A stretch of 64,000 bases of DNA. It comes from Limnanthes douglasii subsp. nivea (taxonomy: Eukaryota; Streptophyta; Magnoliopsida; Brassicales; Limnanthaceae). Below are positions 28,189 to 38,967 of this stretch, in pieces. The notes beneath the pieces are model-generated. The model worked only from the letters and a program-made list of their open reading frames with translations. It had not been told where the DNA came from and searched no databases. The stretch is from NCBI GenBank assembly GCA_036936605.1, contig JAUPFV010000002.1:163424813-163488812 (forward strand). The letters run 5' to 3'. The position numbers were made by a program, and so were the translations under genes. Within the stretch, counting starts at the first letter, position 1, and the number at the start of each line of letters is the position of its first letter.

Positions 28189-29943
28189 TCAGCTTCCATC
28201 TTTCTTGGGCACAAGTAGAACTGGTACCGCACAAGGACTCATGCTTTCACTAAGATGTCCTTTTTCCATCAGTTCACTGATTTGCCTTTGCAATTCTTTT
28301 GTCTCCACTGAATTAGTTCTATAAGCAGGTCTATTAGGAAGGGAGGCTCCAGGTACAAAATCTATTTGGTGTTCGATGCCTTTAATTGGTGGAAGCCCCT
28401 TTGGATTGTCTTCAGGGAATACATCTTCAAATTCTTGCAAGAGAGAAGTCATCTCCCTCGGCAACACCGGTGTCAAGTTAGTTAAACTCATAAGAGTTTC
28501 CTTAAACACAAAAAGTAACATAGGTTGCTTAGAGAATAATGCTTTCTTAACCTCGCCAGATTTTGCATAGAAATTCGAATGTTTAGTTACCCGACTTTCC
28601 TTGTTCTGCATATGCTTTTGATCTTGGTAAACTTCTCGTGGAGTCATAGGAACTAGAGTGGTTTTCCTTCCTTGAAACTCAAATGTATGGCGATTAGTGA
28701 ATCCATCATGGATAACCTTTCGATTAGATTGCCATGGCCTTTCTAACAGTATGTGACTAGCCTCCATTGGTAGAACATCACATAAAATTTCATCTTCGTA
28801 CTTACCAATGGCTAAGGGAACTTCTACTTGGTGGCTAACTTTCATATCTCCATTGTCGTTAAGCCATTGAATCTTGTAAGGTGCTGGATCCTTTTTTGTT
28901 TTTAAACCAAGCTTCTTTACCATAGATTCACTTGCCACATTGGTACAACTGCCTCCATCGATAATAAGGCTACAAACTTTCCCTTGAACAAGACACCTAG
29001 TGTGAAACAGATTCTCCCTTTGCTCTTGTTCTTCTTCTTTTGTTTGAACGCTTAAAGACCTTCTGGCTACCAATAAATCTCCTTTAGTAGGTCGCTCTAA
29101 GTGTTCTTCGGAAGAATCAGAGACAATTTCTTCTTCCTCTGAAATTATTTCTCCATTATCTAGAATTGTCATAATCTTCTTATTAGAACACTTATTAGCA
29201 TAATGTCCTATCCCTTTGCACTTGAAACACTTAACATCACGAGTTCTGATTGCAACCTCTTTAGGTTTTCCCTTGTTATCAATAGACAATGGTGTTCCAG
29301 ATTTTGGGTTCACCTCTACATAGCTTCCTTTCTGATAATTGGTCTTCTCATCTTTTGAATAACTTGGCTTAATTGTTACTGCCCCTGAACCGTAACTTGA
29401 TCTTGAGGAGTTCTTTCTTTTAACTTGTTGTTCAAATAGCAAAGCTTTGTGTAGCATCTCTTCTAGTTCAACATAATACTGAGTTTCCAATCTATCTTGA
29501 ATTTCTTTATTTAAACCCCCAAGAAACCTTGACATTGTTACCTCTCTATCTTCTGAAATATCAGCTCGCAACATTAAGGTCTCGATTTCTTGATAATACT
29601 CTTCAACAGATCGGCTTCCTTGTGTTAATCTCCTCAGCTTTAGATGCAGCTCACGGTGGTAATAACTAGGCACAAAGCTCTTCCGCATAATGGCTTTCAT
29701 TTCTGCCCATGATTCTATAGGATGTTCCCCATTACGCCTTCTTGAGGTAACTAGTTGATCCCACCAACTAAGAGCATAATCATAAAATTCAGTAGCAGCA
29801 ATTCTTACTCGATTGGTCTCCGTGTAGTGTTGAACGTTGAAAACGAGTTCAATATTCTTTTCCCATTCGAAATAGGCATCTGGATCGTTTTTTCCATGGA
29901 ATGGTGGAATCTTAATCTTGAGACCTCTAAGATTGTCACGCAT
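28189..29943 (-). CDS. CRM-Y gag, zinc knuckle and protease (584 codons open)
   Basis: Capsid core LKIKIPPFHGKNDPDAYFEW, VRIAATEFYDYALSWWDQLV, HYRELHLKLRRLTQGSRSVE-like block, SRFLGGLNKEIQDRLETQYY; zinc knuckle VKCFKCKGIGHYANKC (CCHC form intact); acidic linker; protease LVQGKVCSLIIDGGSCTNVA (DGG in place of DTG, shared with CRM-U), VEVPLAIGKYEDEILCDVLP, and RT entry [20 protein letters not shown] to VPKKDGS. The start methionine is internal; the true gag start is at 30231. Confidence 0.9.
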   Translation of the reverse strand: MRDNLRGLKIKIPPFHGKNDPDAYFEWEKNIELVFNVQHYTETNRVRIAATEFYDYALSWWDQLVTSRRRNGEHPIESWAEMKAIMRKSFVPSYYHRELHLKLRRLTQGSRSVEEYYQEIETLMLRADISEDREVTMSRFLGGLNKEIQDRLETQYYVELEEMLHKALLFEQQVKRKNSSRSSYGSGAVTIKPSYSKDEKTNYQKGSYVEVNPKSGTPLSIDNKGKPKEVAIRTRDVKCFKCKGIGHYANKCSNKKIMTILDNGEIISEEEEIVSDSSEEHLERPTKGDLLVARRSLSVQTKEEEQEQRENLFHTRCLVQGKVCSLIIDGGSCTNVASESMVKKLGLKTKKDPAPYKIQWLNDNGDMKVSHQVEVPLAIGKYEDEILCDVLPMEASHILLERPWQSNRKVIHDGFTNRHTFEFQGRKTTLVPMTPREVYQDQKHMQNKESRVTKHSNFYAKSGEVKKALFSKQPMLLFVFKETLMSLTNLTPVLPREMTSLLQEFEDVFPEDNPKGLPPIKGIEHQIDFVPGASLPNRPAYRTNSVETKELQRQISELMEKGHLSESMSPCAVPVLLVPKKDGS

Positions 29944-29997
29944 ACGTTCGTTGCCCTCTCTTATACGTCTATGGTGCCTTCTATGGCTGTTTCGAGA

Positions 29998-30231
29998 CTA
30001 ATTGCTCATGCGTTCATAATATTCATCAGCGGCTTCATTTCTGAATTGTTCAGGTAGTTCGTGGTTTCTTCTTGGATTCGTTTGTCGTGAACGGTTCCGC
30101 TCGTGGTCAGTGTTTGATTGAAGCTCTTCGCGAAAGGCACCTATCTTGGTGTCTATCAACTTTGTCATATCTTCAATTAGAAGCTTGTTGTTATTGAAAT
30201 TACTGTTTTCTACATCATTTGAATTAGACAT
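29998..30231 (-). pseudogene. CRM-Y gag N-terminal 77 codons
   Basis: ATG at 30231, MSNSNDVENSNFNNNKLLIE to EYYERMSN, ended by TAG where CRM-U has a serine TCG. The rest of gag continues in the same frame after the stop. Confidence 0.85.
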
Positions 30232-30538
30232 CCTTTTCTACAAAACAAAACAAAAACAAATCACCAGCAACAAGTCCTTGGAAAGTTCTTCAATTTATTT
30301 AATTTTCATAAAACATATCCAAATCCATTTTCCTAAGAATATAAAGAGATAAGTTTCACAACAACACCTAAAAACGATTTCTACGATTTTAAATCTCAAA
30401 CAACTATAACTAGGGTGAAACAGATCAAAATTTTGTAATTCAACATGAAATCATCACACTAACACTCAAATCTTCACAAAAAACTGATAATATAAAATAG
30501 ATGAAGAAAAATTAATGAGAAAGAGAATACCCAATGTT

Positions 30539-30550
30539 GCTCTGATACCA
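30539..30550 (-). other. CRM-Y primer-binding site
   Basis: TGGTATCAGAGC on minus, two bases (AG) after the 5' LTR end, complementary to initiator methionine tRNA. Confidence 0.92.
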
Positions 30551-30552
30551 CT

Positions 30553-31423
30553 TGATAAACTCCTCTTAGAATCGGCACTCTGAAATGGGATAGGGATAAC
30601 TTTACAACCAGGAACCCAAAAGGATTCAAGGATAAAAGGATGTGGATCGATAGGCCATACAATGGTTGTGGAAAGGCCTTTGATATTCCAACTGATCTTC
30701 CTTTGGATATGACGCACCAAATTAAGAACAGGTTTTCTTGTGGATATTACACACCAACAAGAGAAGAGTAAAACTTAAGAAGTTTTTTTAGAATCAAAGA
30801 TAGTCTAACCATTAGAATTATGAGTACATAGTTTTTATAGGAGAAAGAACTAGCCTTGAACACAATTAAGGCTGTGTTTGGAAAGATAATGCATGCCTCT
30901 AAAACAATTAAGGCTTTTCTTGGAAACAAAATGCTTTAATATTGAAAATACAAAGTATTAATGATATAATCTGGAAATCAGACCCTTCCCTCCTCCAAGG
31001 ACGTGGCTTTTGGTGTAGATGGGCCTTGGGCTTTTATTTCAACAAATGTGCAATGGTGAAGTGAAACAATTGCCTCATTAAAAACCTTGTCAAGAAAACC
31101 CATTGGGACAAAACTTGAACAAGGGAAAAAGAGTACAATCGAGACACTTTCTCATTTGTTGAAATCAATTAGCTTGAATCAAGAGCAAAGTGGTTTGACA
31201 AGCTTTTCCACCATACTTACTGTTTTGATCACGTGGATTCTCTAGTTGATTAAGCATTTTCCAACAGCTTTGTTAAATTGTTTTGCTCTTGATCGAGTTG
31301 TTGGACCAGCCGGTAAAATAAGAATATCTTCAACTTCAAGCTCATCTTTTTTTTTCAAGTTGTTCATCTGGTTCTTGCACATTTCCATGTTCTAAGCTCA
31401 TTGTGTCATCTAGGATCACATCA
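30553..31423 (-). repeat. CRM-Y 5' LTR
   Basis: 871 bp; partner of 24974-25843. TATA box (TTTTTATAGG on plus near 30833-30842) intact. Outer edge at 31423 is followed by AGATG and the second half of CRM-X gag. Confidence 0.93.
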
Positions 31424-31843
31424 AGATGCATATTTGGAATGGAAAAATAAGATTGAGCTCGTTTTCAATGTTCAACACCACACAGAGATCAACCGAGTAC
31501 GAGTTGTTTCCAAAGATTTTTATGATTATATTCTTACATGGTGGGATCAACTAGTTACTTTAAGAAGGGGTAATGTTGAGCATCCTATAGAGTCATGGAT
31601 AGAAATAAAAACCATTATGCGGAAGAGATTTGTCCATAGCCACTACCACTGTGAGCTACATATGAACCCGAAGAGATTAACAAACGGAGGCAGCTGCACC
31701 AACATGGCAAGTGAATTTATGGTAAACAAGCTTGGTTTAAATGTGAAAAAGCAGCCAACACCGTACAAGCTTCAATGGCTTAACTATAATGGAGAAATTA
31801 AAGGTAGCCATCAAGTAGAAGTTTCCTTAACCATTTGGTAAGT
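31424..31843 (+). pseudogene. CRM-X gag remainder fused to protease
   Basis: The open frame 31401-31841 starts by chance in CRM-Y. From 31429 it reads AYLEWKNKIELVFNVQHHTE, YDYILTWWDQLVTLRRGN and HCELHMNPKRLT, then jumps at about 31684 to NGGSCTNMASEFMVNKLGLN (protease) and LQWLNYNGEIKGSHQVEVSL. The zinc knuckle and linker, present in CRM-Y, are deleted between. Confidence 0.82.
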
Positions 31844-31949
31844 ACGAAGATTTTCGAACAATAACAAGTTCATAGAAGTAAATTTCTCTCTCATGCGTGT
31901 CTCCTTGGACAATTCTTCCAGAAGCTCCGTAGGTGGCACAATCCCTATG

Positions 31950-32939
31950 TCAATCTTAAGAAATTTAATTTTTGTATCGATAACCTTGTATGTTTAGGTT
32001 TTGTTGCAAGCACAAATGTTACTAAGGTGGATGAGAAAAGGGTTCAATCGCACGGTTTTCATATTCATTTACCTTTTCTTACACATTATCAGAATGATAT
32101 ACCTATGGATTTTGTAGTTGGATTGCTAAGACTAGAACTGGTTAAGATTTTTTGTTAATAGATTCTATATAGTGACACAATTAATTGATTGTCACAAAAA
32201 TAATGAGGCATTGAACATTTCTAGTTTGTTCTTTAAAGAAATATATCGTTTGCATGATACGTCTAGGATTATAGTTTTAGATAGGGACAACAAGTTTCTA
32301 AGTTAATTGTAGAAAACTTTATGGTCTAAGTTAGGGACTATTTGTCAGCCTCAAACTAATGGATAAACAAAAGTGGTAAATAGGACGTTGTCCACTCTTC
32401 TACATGCATTAATTAAAAGGACTTGAAAACTTGGGAAGAATGTTTGCGACATGTTAAATTTGCATACAGTAATCTTGTTTCTCCATCTAAGTATTCTTAT
32501 TTTGAGATTGTTTATGGATTTAACCCAATATCTTCTTTGGATCTAATTCATTTCCTTTGAGTGAAATAACTAGCATAGACGGGAAAAAGAAAGTTGAACA
32601 TGTAAAACAGATCCATGAGGACGCAAGGAAAAACATAGAAAGAAAAACTGAGCAATATGTCATACAAACAAACAAGGACAGATGTGAGAAATGTTTTGAG
32701 GTTGGAGATCAAGTATGAGTGCACTTACGAAAGGAAAGCTTTCCAGATGAGAGGAAAACGAAAATGATACCTAAAATCGATGGACCATTTGAAGTAACAA
32801 AAAAGATCAACAATAATGCTTATCAACTTAACCTGCAAGGTAAGTATAAAGTGAGTCATACCTTCAATGTTTCTGATTTGGTTTCTTTTATTACAAATGA
32901 AACGAATTTGTGGTCAAATCCTTTTCAAGTAGGAGATGA
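31950..32939 (+). pseudogene. CRM-X RT scrap and integrase
   Basis: A short RT piece (LVCLGFVAS near 31985-32010, then KVDEK) is followed directly by integrase DNA: the Asp core region decayed at 32100-32350, then [13 protein letters not shown] (32430), and an open stretch 32719-33057 with [40 protein letters not shown] and [20 protein letters not shown], again crossing into the 3' LTR. RNase H and most of RT are deleted. Confidence 0.8.
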
Positions 32940-33751
32940 TGATGTTATCCTAGATGACACAAGGAGCTTAGAATGTGAGAATGTTATTTCAAGCAACTTG
33001 AACAACCAGATGAACTTGAAGCTGAGGATGTTCTTACTATACCAGTTGGTCCAATAACTTGATCAAGGGCAAAACAATTTTACAAAGTTGTTGGACGATT
33101 ACTTAATCAAATTGAGAATTCATGGTATCAGAAAAACAAGTATGGAGGTAAATCTTGTCAAACTACTTTAGTATTGATTCAAGCTAATTGTTCAACAAAT
33201 GAGAAAGTGTCTCGATTGTACTCTTTTTCCCTTGTTAAAGTTTTGTCCCAATGAGTTTTTTTGACAAGGTTTTTAGTGAGACAATTGTTTCACTTCACCA
33301 TTGTCCATTTGTTGAAATAAAAGTCCAAGGCCTATCTACAACAAAAGTCACGTCCTTGGAGAAGAGAAGAATTTGATTTCAAACTATTATCATTAACACT
33401 CTGTATTTTCAATATTAATGCATTTCCAAGAACAACATTAATTGTATTCACGACTTGTTATTTCTCCTATAAAAACTATGTAGTCATATTATAAATGTTA
33501 GACTATCGTTTATTCGGAAAAACTTCTTAGGTTTTACTATTCTGATGTTGGTGTTTTATATCCACAAGAAAATATGTTCTTCATTTGGCGTGTCATATCG
33601 AAAGGAAGATGACTTGGAATACATAGGTCTTTCCACAATCTTTGCGTGACCTATCTATCCACATCTCTAGATCATTAAATCCTTTAGAATTTCTGGTTGC
33701 AAAGCTATCCCTATCTTATTTCAGAGTGCTGATTCCAGGATGATCTTATCA
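32940..33751 (+). repeat. CRM-X 3' LTR
   Basis: About 812 bp, TGATGTTATCCTAGATGACA to CCAGGATGATCTTATCA, preceded by a degraded tract AAGTAGGAGATGA. Shorter than the 870-bp form because of small internal deletions; more diverged than CRM-Y or CRM-U LTRs, in keeping with its older age. Confidence 0.88.
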
Positions 33752-34129
33752 TTTTTTATACTCATTATAATTATCTTACATACAACCTAATCATTTCCTC
33801 AATCATCGTCTTACAATTAAATTTGATGCCTTTTGCTTATCAGTCACCAACTATGCTGCTTTGTGTTAGAGATATATCTCATTAAAGATATCTACACCAC
33901 TATATATGTTAGGTACACTAGTCTATTAAATTACTATTATGTATATATAATATAGGGGTTTAACTCTTTATAAACATATATTATTCTATTTTCTTATCAA
34001 TAAAACACTAAGTCATATTTTTGTTACATTATATGAGATATATGTTTGATTTGTGAGTAATTTAATTAGAGGTTGTACAGTTGTTTGTGCACCAACCCAC
34101 TTCAGGCATTATGTTCATTTTTTTTTATT

Positions 34130-34450
34130 TTTTTGGATTTTTTTGGTGTTTGTATTTTGTTTGGCGTTTGGATTACAATTTACGATTGGTGTTTGGTGTT
34201 TGAAAAATGATAATTTATGATTGAAATTACTGTTTAGCCTTTGGTATTTAAAAAAATACGATTGAGGATAGGTGATTGACGATTGAGCATTCGATGATTA
34301 GGGATTTGACAATCGGGGATTGGATTTGGCGATTGTCGATTAAGGTTCGAAGTTTGTCATTTAACGTTTGACTTTTGACGTTTCACATTTGATGTTTGTC
34401 ATTTGGCGTTTGGCTTTTGGCTTTCGACGTTGGCATGTGAGTTTGGTGTG
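34130..34450 (+). repeat. Degenerate heptamer array (TTTGRCG-like)
   Basis: From about 34270 to 34440 the sequence falls into 7-base steps without slippage, with units such as TTGACGT, TTGTCAT, TTGGCGT, TTGGCTT, and TTAGGGA, TTTGACA in the earlier part. The 34130-34270 part is a looser GTTTGG-rich lead-in. The period and the TTAGGG-like units recall the plant telomere repeat, but most units are different, so this is called only a heptamer microsatellite. Confidence 0.7.
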
Positions 34451-34589
34451 GATTTCTTTGTCTGATTTTTTTTCGGTTAGAGCATGTGAATTCCTATTAC
34501 AAATATGATATATAAAATTTAATGAGAACATTTTTTTCATGTCTACATCTACATATCACTCAGTTTGACTTCCTCTTCAACTTTAGGTA

Positions 34590-34860
34590 TTGATTCATTA
34601 TCGTAGATTTAGATTTCAGTTGCATCTCATCATATGGCTACCTCGTGTGTCGCATTTTGTTTTGTTTTCTCTTATTTCAATAATGCCGGTAAAAGGTGTT
34701 CGATCTATCGTTACTCCTCATATATTGCTGTTTAGTCTTTATTACGTTCCCAACTTTGCTTTGAATCTTGTTGCGGTTAGCCAATTATGTAAATTTGGTT
34801 ATTGGGTCTTCTTTTCTGGTAATGATTATATTATAGAAGATCAACATATATGACATATAC
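34590..34860 (+). pseudogene. Copia protease/pre-integrase scrap
   Basis: Frame 34590-34853 contains VKGVRSIVTPHILLFSLYYV PNFALNLVAVSQLCKFGYWV, then SGNDYIIEDQ. The pattern G...L..V.YVP.F..NL.SVSQL....... V.F....C.I.D is the typical end of the copia protease region before the GAG-pre-integrase domain. No other enzyme family shares it so closely. Confidence 0.7.
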
Positions 34861-35101
34861 TGTTGTATTAAGTATTGATTTGTTTTCGTTTCTATTGAGT
34901 CCTTTGTCATCTGAAGTTTATTTTGGCATTCTTGCATAGGACATGTATATGCGTCATGTTTGAATTTTTTAGTCTCAACAAGTGTTTTAGGTCCTTTGAA
35001 TACTTTAGTATCTTGGATTAAAGTGGTTGTAAACTGGAAAAAATTGATGCTTACTGTTTAATACTAGTGTCTCTTGTTTTGTTGCTCCTTTGTTGTTCTC
35101 C

Positions 35102-35500
35102 ATGCTGATGTTTGGGCTCCATCTTATGTTTCCATAAAGGATAGTTTAATCTATTATGTATTTTATTGATTAGTATACTCGATATATGTGGGTTTATCTT
35201 ATGAAATAAATATAAGATTTTAAAAAGCAATTACGGAAATTTTAGAGCGCTTGTTAAGACTCATCATTTTGTTATGATAAAGGGAATCAGGTGTGACTTA
35301 AGGGGTTAGTATTTCTCCAACACCTTAACTCATTTTTTTGCATTTGATGGTACCATACACCAATCATTTTATACCAATTATTGTCACTTTGTTGAAACTA
35401 CTTGTTCTTTGTTGTGATCTGCTGAAGTTCATAGAAGTTTTTTGGGAGAATCACTTGATACCTCTATATATGTTATTCATCAAATTTCTACTATACATAA
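35102..35500 (+). pseudogene. Copia integrase scrap
   Basis: ADVWAPSYVSIKDSLIYYVF (copia form DVWGPSP...YYV) at about 35110-35170 and, after one shift, YTRYMWVYLMK (35175-35210). Further on HRSFLGESLDTSIYVIH (35430-35480) fits FWGE.L.TA.Y.INR. Several frameshifts and a TA run at 35513-35529. Confidence 0.65.
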
Positions 35501-35544
35501 TTCAAGAAAGTCTATATATATATATATATCTTCCAGATTATTCC

Positions 35545-36418
35545 TGATAAACTCCTCATAGAATCGTCACTCTGAAATGGGATAGGGATAACTTTGCAAC
35601 CAGGAACCCAAAAGGATTCAAGGATCAAAGGATGTGGATCGATAGGTCACACAAAGGTTCTGGAAAGGCCTTTGATATTCCAACTGATCTTCCTTTAGAT
35701 ATGATGCACCAAATGAAGAACAGGTTTTCTTGTGGATATTACACACCAACAAGACAAGAGTAAAACTTAAGAAGTTTTTTTTTTCATAATCAAAGATAGT
35801 CTAACCATTAGAATTCTGAGTACATAGTTTTTATAGGAGAAAGAACTAGCCTTGAACACAATTAAGGCTATTCTTGGAAACATAATGCATGCCTCAAAAA
35901 CAATTAAGGCTTTTCTTCGAAACAAAATGCTTTAATATTGAAAATACAAAGTATTAATGATATAAGCTGGAAATCAGACCCTTCCCTCCTCCAAGGACGT
36001 GGCTTTTGGTGTAGATGGGCCTTGGGATTTTATTTCAACAAATGGGCAATGGTGAAGTGAAACAATTTCCTCATTAAAAACCTTGTCAAAAAAACCCATT
36101 GGGACAAAACTTGAACAAGGGAAAAAAGTGCAATCGAGACACTTTCTCATTTGTTGAAATCAATTAGCTTGAATCAAGACCAAAGTTGTTTGACAAGCTT
36201 TTCCACCATACTTGCTGTTTTGATCACGTGGATTCTCTAGTTGATTAAGCAATCCTCCAACAGCTTTGTTAAATTGTTTTGCTCTTGATCGAGTTGTTGG
36301 CCCAGCCGGTAAAATAAGAATATCTTCAACTTCAAGCTCATCTTATTTTTCAAGTTGTTCATCTGGTTCTTGCACATTTCTATGTTCTAAGCTCCTGGTG
36401 TCATCTAGGATCACATCA
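35545..36418 (-). repeat. CRM-W 3' LTR
   Basis: 874 bp with standard ends (minus TGATGTGATCC to GTTTATCA) and the polypurine tract at 36419-36431. The polyprotein tail inside it stops early (AAG to TAA type change at 36343). Confidence 0.92.
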
Positions 36419-37233
36419 TCCTCTCCCACTTGAAAAGGATTTGACCTCAAATCCATTTCATCTGTGATAAAAGGAACCAAATCAGAAACATTAAAGGTAG
36501 GAATCACTTTATACTTACCTCGTAGGTCAAGTTGATACGCATTATTGTTGATCTTTTTTGTTACTTCAAATGGTCCATCAATTCTAGGCATCAATTTTGA
36601 CTTCCTCTCTTCTGAAAATCTTTCCTTTCTTAAGTGCACCCATACTTGATCTCCAAACTCAAAAACTTTCTCACGTCTTCCCTTGTTTGCTTGTTTGACA
36701 TATTGTTTAGTTTTCTTTTCGATGTTTTTCCTTGCATCATCATGGATCTGTTTTACAAGTTCGGCTTTCTTTTTCCCATCTATGCTAGTCCTTTCACTCA
36801 AAGGCAAAGGAATTAGATCCAAAGGAGATATTGGGTTCAATCCATAAACAATTTGAAAAGGAGAGTACTTAGAAGCAGAATGCATAGAATGATTGTATGC
36901 AAATTCAACATGCGGCAAACATTCTTCCCAAGTCTTCAAGTTCTTTTTAATTAATGCACGTAGAAGAGTGGACAAAGTCCTATTTACTACTTCTATTTGT
37001 CCATCAGTTTGTGGGTAACAGGTAGTAGAAAATAAAGGCTTAGTCCCTAACTTAGACCACAAAGTTTTCCAAAAGTAACTTAGAAACTTAGTGTCCCTAT
37101 CTGAAACTATCGTCCTAGGCATGCCATGCAAACAGACTATTTTTTTAAAGAACAGATTGGAAATGTGCAACGCATTATCAGTTTTGTGACAAGCAACAAA
37201 GTGTGCCATTTTAGAGAATCGATCAACAACCAC
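36343..37233 (-). CDS. CRM-W integrase core and C-terminal region (296 codons open)
   Basis: Begins [60 protein letters not shown] (catalytic Glu intact), [80 protein letters not shown], and enters the 3' LTR ([20 protein letters not shown]). The best preserved integrase core of the CRM family here, but lacks its upstream zinc finger in frame (37300-37494). Confidence 0.88.
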   Translation of the reverse strand: MVVDRFSKMAHFVACHKTDNALHISNLFFKKIVCLHGMPRTIVSDRDTKFLSYFWKTLWSKLGTKPLFSTTCYPQTDGQIEVVNRTLSTLLRALIKKNLKTWEECLPHVEFAYNHSMHSASKYSPFQIVYGLNPISPLDLIPLPLSERTSIDGKKKAELVKQIHDDARKNIEKKTKQYVKQANKGRREKVFEFGDQVWVHLRKERFSEERKSKLMPRIDGPFEVTKKINNNAYQLDLRGKYKVIPTFNVSDLVPFITDEMDLRSNPFQVGEDDVILDDTRSLEHRNVQEPDEQLEK

Positions 37234-37299
37234 AAAAATGGAATCCTTACCAGTTCTAGCCCTAGGAAATCCAACTACAAAGTCTATAGATATATCATT

Positions 37300-37600
37300 T
37301 CAAGGATGCGTAGGAATAGGTAAAGGAGTATACAAACTGTGGGATTGGACCTTAGATTTGGCTTGTTTGCAAGTAGCACATCTGTCACAGATTCTTTCAA
37401 CATCCCTCCTCATATGTGGCCAATGGAAGTGATCCAGCATTACCTTGAGAGTTTTAGCTATTCCAAAATGTTCCTCCATGGGCTTCTCTAACAAGTAAAT
37501 CTCTCATGGAACAATTAGGCACACATAAACGTTTATCAAAGAATAAGAATCCTCCATGCCTATAGAACCGCCCTGAAGAAAACTTTTCACATGCTTGATA
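37300..37600 (-). pseudogene. CRM-W integrase zinc finger
   Basis: [44 protein letters not shown] pattern complete, but a 10-bp deletion near 37473 (loss of the HGGGLMG part) shifts the frame. Confidence 0.8.
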
Positions 37601-37606
37601 CATCTT

Positions 37607-38683
37607 TCAAAAATCAGAATCATTTTCATATAAACTCTTAAGATGATCAAATCCTAAAATCTTAGCTTCAAGAGTAGTGATTAAGGCATTCCTTCGGGAC
37701 AATGCATCAGCAACAATATTTTCTTTACCTTGTTTGCAGTTGATGACATATGGAAATGTCTCAATAAATTCTATCCCTTGAACAAGACACCTAGTGTGGA
37801 ACAGATTCTCCCTTTGCTCTTGTTCTTCTTCTTTTGTGCTTAAAGACCTTCTGGCTACCAATAAATCTCCTTTAGTAGGTCGCTCTAAGTGTTCTTCGGA
37901 AGAATCAGAGACAATTTCTTCTTCCTCTGAAATTATTTCTCCATTATCTAGAATTGTCATAACCTTCTTATTAGAACACTCATTAGCATAATGTCCCATC
38001 CCTTTGCACTTGAAACACTTAACATCACGAGTTCTGATTGCCACCTCTTTAGGTTTGCCCTTGTTATCAATAGACAATGGTGTTCCAGATTTTTGGTTCA
38101 CCTCTACATAGCTTCCTTTCTGATAATTGGTCTTCTCATATTTTGAATAACTTGGCTTAATTGTTACTGCCCCTGAACCGTAACTTGATCTTGAGGATTT
38201 CTTTCTTTTAACTTGTTGTTCAAATAGCAAAGCTTTGTGTAGCATCTCTTCTAGTTCAACATAATACCGAGTTTCCAATATATCTTGAATTTCTCTATTT
38301 AAACCCCCAAGAAACCTTGACATTGTTGCCTCTCTATCTTCTGAAATATCAGCTCGCAACATTAAGGTCTCCATTTCTTGATAATACTCTTCAACAGATC
38401 GGCTTCCTTGTGTTAATCTCCTCAGCTTTAGATGCAGCTCACAGTGGTAATGGCTAGGAATAAACCTCTTCCGCATAATGCCTTTCATTTCTGCCCATGA
38501 TTCTATAGGATGTTCCCCATTACGCCTTCTTGAGGTAACTAGTTGATCCCACCAACTAAGAGCATAATCATAAAATTTAGTAGTAGCAATTCTTACTCGA
38601 TTGGTCTCCGTGTAGTGTTGAACGTTGAAAACGAGTTCAATCTTCTTTTCCATTCCAAATAGGCATCTGGATCGTTTTTTCAA
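37607..38683 (-). CDS. CRM-W gag-protease start fused in frame to RNase H end (358 codons)
   Basis: Gag capsid (KIELVFNVQHYTETNRVRIA, YDYALSWWDQLVTSRRRNGE, SRFLGGLNREIQDILETRYY), zinc knuckle VKCFKCKGMGHYANEC, acidic linker, HTRCLVQG, then directly [28 protein letters not shown]. All of protease, RT and the RNase H core are missing, with the frame preserved at a TCC microhomology near 37777. A gag frameshift at about 38655 cuts it from gag positions upstream to 38967. Confidence 0.88.
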   Translation of the reverse strand: MKKRSRCLFGMEKKIELVFNVQHYTETNRVRIATTKFYDYALSWWDQLVTSRRRNGEHPIESWAEMKGIMRKRFIPSHYHCELHLKLRRLTQGSRSVEEYYQEMETLMLRADISEDREATMSRFLGGLNREIQDILETRYYVELEEMLHKALLFEQQVKRKKSSRSSYGSGAVTIKPSYSKYEKTNYQKGSYVEVNQKSGTPLSIDNKGKPKEVAIRTRDVKCFKCKGMGHYANECSNKKVMTILDNGEIISEEEEIVSDSSEEHLERPTKGDLLVARRSLSTKEEEQEQRENLFHTRCLVQGIEFIETFPYVINCKQGKENIVADALSRRNALITTLEAKILGFDHLKSLYENDSDF

Positions 38684-38967
38684 TGGAATGGTGGAATCTT
38701 AATCTTGAGACCTCCAAGATTGTCACGCGTACGTTCGTTTCCCTCTCTTGTACGTCTATGGTGCCTTCTATGGCTGTTTCGAGACGAATTGCTCATGCGT
38801 TCATAATATTCAGCAACGGCTTCATTTCTGAATTGTTCAGGTAGTTCATGGTTTCTTCTTGGACTGGTTTGTCATGACAAGTTCCGCTCGTGGTCGGTGT
38901 TTGATTGAAGCTCTTCGCGAAAGGCATCTATCTTGGTGTCTATCAACTTTGTCATAGCTTCAATCAG

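Larger units (their letters stand above)
24974..31423 (-). mobile_element. CRM-Y, complete CRM-like retrotransposon, 6450 bp
   Basis: LTRs at 24974-25843 (3') and 30553-31423 (5'), 870 and 871 bp, differing at roughly 30-35 positions by eye (about 4 percent). Flanked by AGATG at 24969-24973 and 31424-31428. Primer site, gag, protease, RT, RNase H, integrase and polypurine tract are all present in the usual order, but four nonsense changes and at least one frameshift break the single gag-pol frame. The long polyprotein frame ends inside the 3' LTR. Confidence 0.95.
24030..33751 (+). mobile_element. CRM-X, decayed CRM-like element hosting CRM-Y
   Basis: Plus-strand pieces: 5' LTR end (24030-24163), primer site, leader with a SINE, gag start (24637-24973), then after CRM-Y the rest of gag, protease, scraps of RT, integrase (31424-32939) and 3' LTR (32940-33751). 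Gag continues exactly across CRM-Y once one AGATG is removed. RT and RNase H are mostly deleted and stops are frequent. Confidence 0.88.
33864..35544 (+). mobile_element. Ty1/copia relic, 5' part
   Basis: A probable 165-bp LTR (33864-34028: TGTTAGAGATATATCTC... TTATAAACAT... TTGTTACA) followed by a decayed primer-site-like stretch, a periodic array (34270-34450), and pol scraps: protease/pre-integrase (34590-34860) and integrase (35102-35500). CRM-W cuts it at 35545. No gag is recognisable. Confidence 0.6.
35545..38967 (-). mobile_element. CRM-W, internally deleted and truncated
   Basis: Has a 3' LTR (35545-36418), integrase, then a direct fusion of RNase H end to gag/protease start (deletion of RT), and gag to codon about 25, where it stops at 38967 against Tat-C. 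5' LTR, primer site and gag start are missing. Inserted into the copia relic at 35544. Confidence 0.9.

Noticed and set aside
34130..34450. Interstitial telomere array
   Set aside because: Only isolated TTAGGG-like units; most heptamers are TTTGRCG-like, so telomere origin is not supported enough.
34590..34853. Small membrane protein gene
   Set aside because: Hydrophobic look is incidental; the YVPNFALNL.AVSQL pattern is copia protease/pre-integrase.
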